Assembly (NCBI GenBank): GCA_017959195.1
Contig: JAGDBE010000174.1
Location: 1-20,295 of the forward strand
Reading direction: 5' to 3'
Length of the DNA stretch: 20,295 bases
Source of the DNA: Clostridia bacterium
GTDB lineage: Bacteria; Bacillota; Clostridia; Oscillospirales; CAG-382
Shown: positions 1 to 7,167 of the stretch, one piece after another
How positions within the stretch are numbered: position 1 is the stretch's first letter
Layout: every line of letters begins with the position of its first letter
Made by a program: the position numbers and the translations under genes
The notes under the pieces: model-generated
What the model was told of the DNA's origin: nothing
Database searches by the model: none
The model's input: the letters and a program-made list of their open reading frames with translations, nothing else

Positions 1-221
1 CTCTTTAAGAATTCCTTATAATACGGCTGAATATCAAACGGCTGCTTTGCGGTATTCTTCTGTATCATAGCGTTTTCGCGTTCCTTGTCTTCAATCGGGA
101 TACCGTGTTCCTTCTTATATTCCGCAACCTTTTTTACCGCGTCCATGCGCTCCTTAAAAAGTTTTGCGATATCATTGTCGATCTTGTCTATTTCCACGCG
201 GATTTCATTCAAAGATTCCAT
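1..221 (-). CDS. Chorismate mutase, AroQ type (partial, cut by window edge)
   Basis: This is the N-terminal 73 codons of an AroQ-class (all-helical) chorismate mutase, which converts chorismate to prephenate in Phe/Tyr synthesis. The protein opens MESLNEIRVEIDKIDNDIAK. Residues expected for the family's active site can be read as R8, R25, K36, D45, R48 and E49, with the usual spacing of the first long helix and following loop. The ATG at 219-221 has an AGGAGT site just upstream and a consensus promoter at 264-292, so the start is secure. The remainder lies outside the window. It could be a free-standing mutase or the N-terminal domain of a fusion, for example to prephenate dehydratase or shikimate dehydrogenase; this cannot be told here. 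Confidence 0.85.
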   Translation of the reverse strand, partial: MESLNEIRVEIDKIDNDIAKLFKERMDAVKKVAEYKKEHGIPIEDKERENAMIQKNTAKQPFDIQPYYKEFLK

Positions 222-263
222 TTTTTACTCCTGAATATTATATAATTAGATTAATAATATAAT

Positions 264-292
264 ATTATAACATTTATTTACATTACTGTCAA
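264..292 (-). promoter_or_regulatory. Sigma-A promoter of the chorismate mutase gene
   Basis: On the minus strand a perfect -35 (TTGACA, 287-292) and a perfect -10 (TATAAT, 264-269) are separated by 17 bases. TGT directly before the -10 gives an extended -10. The start codon at 221 lies about 35 bases beyond the expected transcription start. It makes the chorismate mutase gene a separate transcription unit from the surface-protein gene upstream. Confidence 0.85.
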
Positions 293-314
293 TTAAAATC
301 TTCTTATATTATGC

Positions 315-343
315 AAAGAGCAAGGCGTTTGACCTTGCTCTTT
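315..343 (-). terminator. Hairpin after the fibro-slime/SLH gene
   Basis: A perfect 11-bp inverted repeat (AAAGAGCAAGG/CCTTGCTCTTT) with a 7-base loop lies 20 bases after the stop codon of the surface-protein gene. On the minus strand the distal arm ends in TTT but is followed by GCATAAT rather than a long T run, so termination may be partial. Confidence 0.6.
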
Positions 344-363
344 ATATATTCTTTAAATAAGTG

Positions 364-1719
364 TTATTTGAGATTCTTTACCATTCTCGTTGCAATTGCC
401 AGCGCCTGCTCGCGGGTTGCCTGCGCGTATCCTATTGCAGCTTCCGCCTCGGTTGTCGCTCTCGGCGCGAATAGATTGTCTCCGATACCGTTTATTATGC
501 CGTTTGCCGCCATAAAGTAAACGCTCGGCTTTGCCCAGTCGGAAATGTTCGCGTCATCTGCAAACGGTTCGGGCATTGCGAACTGTCCTATGAATATATC
601 CGCATATTCCGCATCTCTGCTAATTTCCCAACCTACAATCATAACCTTCTTAAATACTCTTGCAAGCATCGTTGCGGCCTGCTCTCTGTTAAGAAGCGTA
701 TTCGGTTCGAAGGTCGTTGCGCTCGTGCCGGTTGTGATGCCGAGATTGTAGGCCTTCAATACGTCGAGATCGTTCGTGTCTGTAAACGGGTTGCTTGCAG
801 CGGATTCTGCTTTTTCACCCGAAAGGGCTTCATACGCCTTAACGCTTACTGCGGCAAATTCCGCGCGCGTTATAGGCAGAGTGAGGTCTGCGCTTCTGAG
901 TGTATCGGGAATAAGTCCGAGCTTGTCCGCTTCGGCAAGTTCAGCCTGCGCCCAGTCGGAAGCCTGCAAATTGAGAAAGTCGAAGTTTGTAAGTATTCTC
1001 ATATTAGAGCCGGTCGTGTGGCGTTCCATATAAAACATATCAAAATCGACTATATCTCCGACGTTGATTCCGAGAGCCGGCGCTATTTCGTCAAGCGATA
1101 TTTCGGCGCTTTCTTCGCCGTGAACGCCGCCAAGGTCTATTACGAGCATATTGTTGAAGAATACCCATACGTCGTCGTCTCCGCTGAATATAAACTGTCC
1201 GTTCTTAACGTATTTGAATTTTGTATGGATTTCAACGGAAAAATGGTAGTTGTGGCCGTCGTCAAACGTTTCGCCGTCAAGCGTATATAAATTACCGAAA
1301 AGCTCGTTGTCGACAGGGAAGTAGCCGTCTAAATAATTGCCGTTTTCATCAATGCTTGAATCGATTTCCCAATATCCGTAATAATCTTCAAAATCAGTCG
1401 GACGAAGAGTAAGCGTTTTGGTCGTCGTCATATTAACGCCCGGAACGTCGTTGAAGAAAGCGTTCAGATTGTCAAGCGTAATATCTTCGCCGAAACATTC
1501 ACGCCATACAGGCAGATTATATACGGGCTTCTTATCTTCGCCGAGAATATCCATTACGAGTCCGTCAACTCTTGTAATGTTTCCTTCGAAAAGTACGCCG
1601 TCAGCATTGAAATCGCGTACAGTAACGTTGAGATCAATGTTCTGTGCGTATGAAACGACAGAAAGCAATATTACAGAAGCAAATATCGCAAGAATTAAAG
1701 ATAAAACCTTTCTTTTCAT
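364..1719 (-). CDS. Secreted fibro-slime domain protein with SLH repeats
   Basis: A 451-residue surface protein. Residues 1-26 form a signal peptide (MKRK, a hydrophobic core, then VSYA before Q26). Residues of about 28-250 match the fibro-slime domain, whose hallmark GDDDVWVFFNNMLVIDLGG begins at residue 180; the family resembles PA14-like beta domains of surface adhesins. Residues of about 255-450 carry SLH-type repeats (ITRAEFAA, LNREQAATMLARVF and ATREQALAIATRM), which in other Firmicutes bind pyruvylated secondary wall polymer and hold proteins on the cell wall. The last repeat has an acidic/alanine insertion near 421-431. The ATG at 1717-1719 follows an AGGAGG site. It starts 30 bases after the thioesterase gene and may be co-transcribed with it. 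The function is probably adhesion or cell-envelope structure; the ligand is unknown. Confidence 0.85.
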   Translation of the reverse strand: MKRKVLSLILAIFASVILLSVVSYAQNIDLNVTVRDFNADGVLFEGNITRVDGLVMDILGEDKKPVYNLPVWRECFGEDITLDNLNAFFNDVPGVNMTTTKTLTLRPTDFEDYYGYWEIDSSIDENGNYLDGYFPVDNELFGNLYTLDGETFDDGHNYHFSVEIHTKFKYVKNGQFIFSGDDDVWVFFNNMLVIDLGGVHGEESAEISLDEIAPALGINVGDIVDFDMFYMERHTTGSNMRILTNFDFLNLQASDWAQAELAEADKLGLIPDTLRSADLTLPITRAEFAAVSVKAYEALSGEKAESAASNPFTDTNDLDVLKAYNLGITTGTSATTFEPNTLLNREQAATMLARVFKKVMIVGWEISRDAEYADIFIGQFAMPEPFADDANISDWAKPSVYFMAANGIINGIGDNLFAPRATTEAEAAIGYAQATREQALAIATRMVKNLK

Positions 1720-1749
1720 GATTAAACCTCCTGAATAATTAAAATTACA

Positions 1750-2475
1750 CTATTTTATATTTTCAAGCATTGCTGTAAAACAAACCTTGTCATCATCACC
1801 GTTTTTTGCTGAAAGATAGTATTTATCGTCCTCGGAACCGGTAAAGATTTCAAATATTTCATCATTTTTAATCTCTGATAAATAGGTCAAAGTAAGCGAT
1901 TTTCCGCGTAAATCCTTGATTTTACCGTAAAAATAATCGGCAAAAATATCGGGATAAAACGTATTGTTCATATGTAAATTGTGGTCGAGAGAGGAATAGT
2001 ATGCTTTTCGAACATCTGTTCTTTTTGCATCGGGGAAATCTTTGTATCTTGAAGCGTTTATAAGGTAAGTATCGGTGTCTGACGGGGTAATAACGCCGAG
2101 AGAATCGAGAACGGACGGCCGGAGAATATGACGGGTTTCAAAATTTATAAGCGTCCAGTAAGATGATGCGTAAGCGCATCTTTTTGAATTTACGAACACG
2201 TCGAAATCTCTGATATAAAAAACGCCTTTGACGCATCTTGGATAAGTGCGTATTTCAATTTCATCATTGAATTTTATATTGTCAAAAAAATCTACCGTTA
2301 TATTGGTGAGAACGAATATAAAATTATTCTGACGCATGAGATTATAAGTGATACCGAATGAATCAAGATCTTTTTCAGCTGCTTGCTGAAAGAACTTGAA
2401 CAATGCGGAAAGCTTGATATTCTCATTTTCGTAAACGTCGTAATTTTCGACCTTTTTGACTATAACGCTTGCCAT
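1750..2475 (-). CDS. Acyl-ACP thioesterase
   Basis: A 241-residue double hot-dog protein of the acyl-ACP thioesterase family, which hydrolyses acyl-acyl carrier protein to free fatty acid. The first hot-dog domain spans about 1-125 (helix LSALFKFFQQAAEKDLDSFG, then a WTLINFETR strand). The second starts near 150. Its DHNLHMNN motif (D164, N166, H168, N170-N171) corresponds to the DxNxHxNN catalytic region of plant FatA/FatB and bacterial homologues, so the enzyme is probably active. The length suits bacterial members, which lack the plastid transit peptide. There is no signal peptide, so it is cytosolic. The start at 2475 has an AGGAGA site. A 13-bp AT-only dyad at 2509-2538 lies just upstream and may control it. 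Chain-length preference cannot be read from sequence. Confidence 0.88.
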   Translation of the reverse strand: MASVIVKKVENYDVYENENIKLSALFKFFQQAAEKDLDSFGITYNLMRQNNFIFVLTNITVDFFDNIKFNDEIEIRTYPRCVKGVFYIRDFDVFVNSKRCAYASSYWTLINFETRHILRPSVLDSLGVITPSDTDTYLINASRYKDFPDAKRTDVRKAYYSSLDHNLHMNNTFYPDIFADYFYGKIKDLRGKSLTLTYLSEIKNDEIFEIFTGSEDDKYYLSAKNGDDDKVCFTAMLENIK

Positions 2476-2508
2476 TTTTGCCTTTTCTCCTTTTTTTATA
2501 ATCCCCCG

Positions 2509-2538
2509 AATTATATAAAATTCTTATTTTATATAATT
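2509..2538. promoter_or_regulatory. Perfect 13-bp dyad upstream of the thioesterase gene
   Basis: AATTATATAAAAT is repeated as its exact reverse complement after a 4-base spacer (arms 2509-2521 and 2526-2538). It lies between the broken DUF6873 gene and the thioesterase gene, 34 bases before the thioesterase start. On the minus strand the right half contains TATAAT. An operator, a promoter element or chance AT symmetry are all possible; no T run makes it a terminator. Confidence 0.4.
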
Positions 2539-2554
2539 AGATATATATAATTCC

Positions 2555-3253
2555 CTACAGAAACAATAAGCTGCCGAAATCGTATAACGGCTCGTCAGAC
2601 AGCGAAACAACGCTTATTCCCTTTGAAGAACAAAAATCATTTATTCTTTTATATTCGCTGTGTGCCTGAATGCAGCCGCAGAAATATAAAATTTTGTTAT
2701 ACAGTCCCGATGCGCCGCCGATAAATCCGTTTTTATATCCTTCAAGCTTTACTTCATATTTTTCAAGAAGCAAAACGTCCATCCCGGCACGTGTACATTT
2801 TTGATATATACCTTTGTCCTCTGTTATTATGGAATTTTCGTCAACTATGCAGACATTGCATTTTGCATATCCCTGATTAACGTCGATTTTTTTAAGATTA
2901 TATTTTTCGGCAAGTTCCTTTATCTTTTCGTCTGCGTTTCTTTATTTCCCTATCAGTTTATTGCCGCATATCGCGAAATTAAGCCTGCAATCGTCCGGAT
3001 ATACGCACTTTTCGGTATTTCCAAAGCTCTTTGCCTCGATAATATTATATTTTCCCTGCAATTTATCGAACAAATGTTTGATTTCCCTGTGGCAGACCAC
3101 ATTATTGCCGATTATAAACGAGAAAATGTCGGGATGAGCCGCTACGGGACTGTCAAAAAGGCCGTTTTCGGGCACTTTTATAAGCTCAAAGCCGCACTTT
3201 TCAAGGCTTTCGGCACATTTTACGCTTATTTTCGAGCTGACAAGTACGTACAT
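2555..3253 (-). pseudogene. DUF6873-type (GME-fold) gene interrupted by an in-frame TAA
   Basis: Reading from ATG at 3253, 103 codons end at TAA (2942-2944). The same frame then continues open for 128 more codons to TAG at 2555, so one nonsense codon and no frameshift separates the halves. Together they give about 232 residues, the usual size of a clostridial family I know as DUF6873. Recognisable blocks are VAAHPDIFSFIIGNN and DDCRLNFAICGNKLIG before the stop, and VNQGYAKCNVCIVDEN, GFIGGASG and VVSLSDEPLYDFGSLLF after it. Function is unknown; the GME fold is shared with amidinotransferase-type enzymes. The start codon overlaps the radA stop (TAATG), so the gene was probably translationally coupled to radA. 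The second half could restart at the ATG at 2782 (75 residues). A sequencing error in one base is the main alternative to a true pseudogene. Confidence 0.75.
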
Positions 3254-4632
3254 TATGAAAACAGTTTCAGAGCGTCAAACAGGCTCTTAACGGGGATAAT
3301 TTCGGCGTCTTTTGCAAGTTTTGAAAGCTGCGCCTTGCTCTTTTCGTAATTTCTGTAAGGAATAACTATTTTATCGAATCCGAGACGTATGCTTTCCCTT
3401 ACTCTCTGCTCAATAAGCGCAATAGCCCTGCATTCGCCCGCAAGGCCTATCTCCCCCATTGCCACGAGTTTTTCGCTTACCGCAATATCCTTATAGCTTG
3501 AAATGAGCGAAAGGCATGCGGGAAGGTCTGTCGAGGGGTCGTCAACGTGTAGACCGCCGACTACGTTCATATATACGTCGTTTATTCCGAGTTTGAGTCC
3601 GAGACGTTTTTCAAGCACCGCCGAGAGCATTGAAAGTCTGTTGTAATCAAACCCGTTCGACGTTCTTCTCGGAACGTTTAAGAAGCTTTTTGTTACGAGC
3701 GCCTGGATTTCCGCAAGTATCGGTCTTGTGCCTTCCATAGCGCAAAGCGTGCAGGTTCCCGAGACGTTGAGCGTTCTCTGCGACAGCAGATATTCAGACG
3801 GATTTGTAACTTCCGTCAGTCCTTCGGAATTCATCTCAAATATTCCTATTTCGTTTGTCGAGCCGAATCTGTTTTTGACAGCCCTTAACATTCTGTATGA
3901 ATACTGCTTGTCCCCGTCAAAATACAAAACCGTGTCAACCATATGTTCAAGGACTTTGGGTCCTGCAATCGCACCGTCTTTGTTGACGTGGCCTACAATT
4001 ATTACGGATATTCCGTCTGTTTTTGCGCATCTTATAAGCTTTGTCGCGGTGTTTTTCACCTGGGTTATACTGCCTGCAACAGACGAGGACGCGCGGTCAG
4101 ACATAGCCTGAACCGAGTCGATTATTACTATTTCCGGAGAAGACGCGTTTATTTCGGCAATTACTTCGTCAATATCCGTCTCCGCGTAAATAAGAATATC
4201 CTTTCCCGAAACGCCGAGTCTTTTTGCGCGCAGTTTAATCTGAGAAGGAGATTCCTCGCCGGAGACGTAGAGAACCTTCTGCGATTTTCCCAAAACGTCG
4301 CAGATCTGCAGTAAAAGCGTTGATTTACCGATACCGGGCTCGCCTGACAAAAGCGTTACCGAACCCTTTACGATTCCGCCGCCGAGCACCCTGTCGAATT
4401 CCCCGATACCCGTTACCGAACGCGGCTCTTCCGTTATATCAATACTGTCAATGGAATTTGACAGCGCCTTTTCCCTTTTTATTACCGCTTTTTTAGCGCT
4501 TCTTGAGTCAAGTTCCGTTGTATCCTCGTATTCTTCAAGAGTATTCCAGTTTTTGCACGACGGGCACTGTCCGAACCATTTTGCCGTAACGTTTCCGCAT
4601 TCCGAGCATATGTAGCCTGTTTTAGTTTTCAT
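3253..4632 (-). CDS. radA: DNA repair protein RadA
   Basis: A 459-residue RadA (Sms), a RecA-like ATPase/helicase that promotes branch migration of recombination intermediates. Domains in order: a C4 zinc finger at C9, C12, C23 and C26; Walker A GEPGIGKST at 97-105; Walker B IVIIDSV around 168-174; the RadA signature KNRFG at 253-257; and a C-terminal Lon-protease-like domain (about 280-459) carrying VVGGLHVDDPSTDLPACL. All key motifs and the normal length are present, so it should be functional. Its ATG overlaps the stop of the amidase gene (ATGA, 4 bases), and its TAA overlaps the start of the DUF6873 gene, giving three tightly coupled reading frames. A radA position in a house-keeping cluster is common in Firmicutes, though this neighbour set differs from the B. 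subtilis one. Confidence 0.97.
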   Translation of the reverse strand: MKTKTGYICSECGNVTAKWFGQCPSCKNWNTLEEYEDTTELDSRSAKKAVIKREKALSNSIDSIDITEEPRSVTGIGEFDRVLGGGIVKGSVTLLSGEPGIGKSTLLLQICDVLGKSQKVLYVSGEESPSQIKLRAKRLGVSGKDILIYAETDIDEVIAEINASSPEIVIIDSVQAMSDRASSSVAGSITQVKNTATKLIRCAKTDGISVIIVGHVNKDGAIAGPKVLEHMVDTVLYFDGDKQYSYRMLRAVKNRFGSTNEIGIFEMNSEGLTEVTNPSEYLLSQRTLNVSGTCTLCAMEGTRPILAEIQALVTKSFLNVPRRTSNGFDYNRLSMLSAVLEKRLGLKLGINDVYMNVVGGLHVDDPSTDLPACLSLISSYKDIAVSEKLVAMGEIGLAGECRAIALIEQRVRESIRLGFDKIVIPYRNYEKSKAQLSKLAKDAEIIPVKSLFDALKLFS

Positions 4633-5363
4633 AATATACCGTCTCCGTTTTCTTCCATGAATTGCAAAACCGATATAAAGATATTGAAAGCAATTTTCTT
4701 TTGATATTCGCTGTCTTTGAGTTTATCCGCCTCATCAGAGTTCGACAAAAAGCCGCATTCGACGAGCACCGCGGGCATTTCAAGAGTATTCAGCACACGT
4801 ATTTTCTTATCCGCTTTTTTGATTTGCCTTTTATTTTCCGGATCTATGAAAAGATTATTATTAGAGCGGATTATTTCTGCAAGGTTTTCGCTTAAATCAT
4901 TGTTCGGTGAATAATAAACCTGAAGCCCTTTGTATTTCGGAATTTCAAACTTGTTCTGATGAATGCTTATAAATACTGCGCTTTCAAAGCTGTTCGCAAA
5001 CTCTATTCTGTTTGTTATGTCATACTGCTTTTTGCGCTTTTCCTGTCCTTCCTTATACAAAAGCACGTCGGTTGCTCTTGTCATATGAACGTCGCAGGGC
5101 GAAAGAAGAAAATACTGAAAGAGATATTTTGAAACAGAAAGATTTATGTCCTTTTCCACCACTCCGTTGGCAACGGCGCCGCCGTCTTCCCCGCCGTGTC
5201 CCGCGTCGATTATGATATTGATCTTTGTTCTCTCTTTTGTGCTAAAAAAGGTCCCTTTACTCTTTTTTGAAAAAAGGCCGGAAAAGCCGAAAACAAGGAC
5301 AACTATTGCAAAAAAAGCCGAAAATACGATGAATTTCAAGGTGTAAGATAAACTTTGGCGCAT
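4629..5363 (-). CDS. N-acetylmuramoyl-L-alanine amidase (Amidase_3, CwlD-like)
   Basis: A zinc amidase that cleaves the bond between N-acetylmuramic acid and L-alanine in peptidoglycan. I place the start at the ATG 5361-5363 because a GGAGGA site sits 4 bases before it; the upstream ATG at 5378 lies upstream of that site. Numbering from the upstream Met, a single membrane anchor covers about 13-36, then the catalytic domain from about 52. Zinc ligands are H61 (DAGHGG), E75 (VVEKDIN) and H140 (SIHQN), and the catalytic Glu is E207 (VECGFLSN). All are intact. The anchored, roughly 244-residue layout is that of CwlD, which makes muramic-delta-lactam in the spore cortex, but a general cell-wall hydrolase is equally possible; no spore gene lies nearby. 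The 3' end overlaps radA by 4 bases. Confidence 0.92.
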   Translation of the reverse strand: MRQSLSYTLKFIVFSAFFAIVVLVFGFSGLFSKKSKGTFFSTKERTKINIIIDAGHGGEDGGAVANGVVEKDINLSVSKYLFQYFLLSPCDVHMTRATDVLLYKEGQEKRKKQYDITNRIEFANSFESAVFISIHQNKFEIPKYKGLQVYYSPNNDLSENLAEIIRSNNNLFIDPENKRQIKKADKKIRVLNTLEMPAVLVECGFLSNSDEADKLKDSEYQKKIAFNIFISVLQFMEENGDGIL

Positions 5364-5421
5364 ACCGTCCTCCAACATATTTTTATACTAAAAATATATT
5401 GAAAAACGGCGGAAATAATGC

Positions 5422-6012
5422 TTATTTTTTCTCTTCCGACGTCTTTAAGCGGATTATACCGCGAAAAGCGAGATAATAAGCTGCCGAAAGCAGAATAACC
5501 GAAAGCGCTATGAAAATAAGCTGAAATATTGCGTGCTCGCTCATAAAAAGTATCGATTCGGGCGCGTCGCTTACTCTTGTAAGCGTGTCTTCGGCATATC
5601 TGTATTTTGTAAGACCAATATCTATTCCCAATATTTCACCGCAAAAAGCGTATTTTACGATAACGAATACGATTGTCGATACAACTCCCGAAACTTTAAC
5701 GAAAAACGTGCTTATCATATATCCGAAAGTAACGAGGAAAGAAGGAAGAAATGCAACAAGCGAGTATTTCAGCCCGGTAAGCGCGCAAAGACCTTCTCCC
5801 CTGCCCGCGTCAATCTTTATTTTATCCCTCTGCGCGTCGTCGATTACCGAGTATCCCACAACAAAAAGATAGAACAAATACGAGAAAATGCCGGCTAAAA
5901 TGCATATATTGCCCGTAAAAGGCGACGCCACAAACAGTCCGAAAAGTGAAAAAGCAAACTGATTTAGCCACATTTTCTTTATCATACTTGATTTTGAGCT
6001 GAAAACTTTCAT
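5422..6012 (-). CDS. Integral membrane protein of unknown function
   Basis: A 196-residue protein I do not recognise. About four to five hydrophobic segments can be seen (roughly 18-32, 38-58, 88-108, 112-130 and 165-190), with a short cytoplasmic-looking N-terminus and a basic/acidic C-terminal tail (KTSEEKK). The start is the ATG at 6010-6012: a GGAGGA site lies just before it, and the more upstream in-frame TTG would fall inside that site. It is the first gene of the leftward run that leads to the amidase and radA, with a 58-base gap before the amidase. It diverges from the recombinase gene at 6098 across an 85-base AT-rich promoter region. No catalytic motif is visible. Confidence 0.75.
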   Translation of the reverse strand: MKVFSSKSSMIKKMWLNQFAFSLFGLFVASPFTGNICILAGIFSYLFYLFVVGYSVIDDAQRDKIKIDAGRGEGLCALTGLKYSLVAFLPSFLVTFGYMISTFFVKVSGVVSTIVFVIVKYAFCGEILGIDIGLTKYRYAEDTLTRVSDAPESILFMSEHAIFQLIFIALSVILLSAAYYLAFRGIIRLKTSEEKK

Positions 6013-6038
6013 TTTTTCCTCCAATTTACAAAAATACT

Positions 6039-6067
6039 TTGAATTTTATATAATTCTATGTTAAAAT
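6039..6067 (+). promoter_or_regulatory. Candidate promoter of the tyrosine recombinase gene
   Basis: TTGAAT (6039-6044), 17 bases, then TAAAAT (6062-6067) preceded by TGT (extended -10), 30 bases before the start codon. An alternative in the same stretch is TTTACA (6025-6030) with TATAAT (6049-6054) at 18 bases. The region also has to serve the divergent membrane-protein gene at 6012. Confidence 0.5.
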
Positions 6068-6097
6068 ATAAAAAAGCAAACGAAAGGAGTGCGGATA

Positions 6098-7132
6098 ATG
6101 GCAGATTTTGATTACAGCGACGCGCCGGATACAGTCAGACGGTTTTTGAATTACAAACTCGTAATACAGGCGCGTTCAAATCTCACCGTTTTCAATTATT
6201 ACCACGATTTGCGCACCTTTTCGAGATTTATGCTTATAAGAAAAGACAAAAGCAAGTATTCCGGCGTGGAATTTGAAAATATCCCCTTTTCCGACGCGAC
6301 CGACGAGCTTCTGAAAGGCGTAAAAAGCGAAGACGTTTACGAGTTTCTCTCTTTTTGCGCGCTGACTTTAAAAAACAACAGCACCTCGCGCTCAAGGAAG
6401 CTTTCATGCCTGCGCTCGTTTTACAACTATCTTACAAAAACCATAATGATTATTGACACAAATCCCACCGAAAAAATAGAAACTCCAAAGAAAAGCAATA
6501 CGCTTCCGAAGTTTTTGAGTCTTGAAGAATCAAAGCAGCTTCTCGAATCGGTTGACGGAAAAAATTCCGAGAGGGATTTTGCGATAATTACGCTGTTTTT
6601 GAACTGCGGAATGCGTGTTTCCGAGCTTGCCGGAATTAATCTGAGCGATATAAACGAGGATATGACCGCGCTAAACGTTACAGGAAAAGGAAGCAAACAG
6701 CGCAGAATATTCTTGAACGACGCGTGCAGAAACGCCATTAACGCTTATCTCAAAGTACGTCCGCAAAACGTAAAGCCCGAGCACAAAGACGCGCTTTTCG
6801 TTTCGAGAAACAGAAACAGAATAAGCGTGAAAACAGTTCAGTGGCTTATTTACAAGCATCTAAAAGAAGCGGGGCTCGGGAGCCTGAATATGTCGGTGCA
6901 TAAACTGCGGCACACCGCGGCGACCTTAATGTACTTATACGGCAACACCGACGTTCGTGTACTCAAAGACATTCTCGGACACGAAGAGCTTTCAACCACG
7001 CAGATTTACACGCACGTAAGCGACGAAAAACTCATCGAAGCGGCTTACAACAACCCGCTTGCGGGCGGAGTAAAACGCAAAAAGAAACAGACTTCAAGCG
7101 AAGAACAAAGCGAAGAAAATAACGAAGAATAA
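6098..7132 (+). CDS. Tyrosine recombinase, Xer family (intact)
   Basis: A 344-residue site-specific recombinase. The start is ATG 6098, 8 bases after AAAGGAG; an in-frame GTG at 6089 directly abuts that site and is unlikely. Residues of about 10-120 form the N-terminal SAM-like DNA-binding domain and 135-320 the catalytic domain. The catalytic set is complete: R173 (NCGMRVSEL), K197 (TGKGSK), H268 and R271 (HKLRH), H295 (LGHEE) and Tyr304 (TQIYTHV). The C-terminal NNPLAG is typical of XerC/XerD. A basic then glutamate-rich tail (about 325-344) extends beyond the usual roughly 300 residues. It probably resolves chromosome dimers at dif, but an integrase role cannot be excluded. It stands alone on the plus strand, with a strong terminator at 7138. 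Confidence 0.92.
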   Translation: MADFDYSDAPDTVRRFLNYKLVIQARSNLTVFNYYHDLRTFSRFMLIRKDKSKYSGVEFENIPFSDATDELLKGVKSEDVYEFLSFCALTLKNNSTSRSRKLSCLRSFYNYLTKTIMIIDTNPTEKIETPKKSNTLPKFLSLEESKQLLESVDGKNSERDFAIITLFLNCGMRVSELAGINLSDINEDMTALNVTGKGSKQRRIFLNDACRNAINAYLKVRPQNVKPEHKDALFVSRNRNRISVKTVQWLIYKHLKEAGLGSLNMSVHKLRHTAATLMYLYGNTDVRVLKDILGHEELSTTQIYTHVSDEKLIEAAYNNPLAGGVKRKKKQTSSEEQSEENNEE

Positions 7133-7137
7133 AATCT

Positions 7138-7167
7138 TACCGGCAAAAAATTGCCGGTATTTTTTTA
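7138..7167 (+). terminator. Rho-independent terminator of the recombinase gene
   Basis: TACCGGCAA (7138-7146), AAAA loop, TTGCCGGTA (7151-7159), then an uninterrupted T run to 7166. It begins 5 bases after the stop codon and overlaps the stop of the convergent YesL-like gene. It may also slow transcription arriving from the other side, where the hairpin is followed by ATTTTATT. Confidence 0.92.

Noticed and set aside
5377..5397. AT-only 9-bp dyad with a 3-base loop before the amidase gene
   Set aside because: ATATTTTTA/TAAAAATAT is short and entirely A/T in an AT-rich gap; it could easily be chance and fits neither a terminator nor a known operator.
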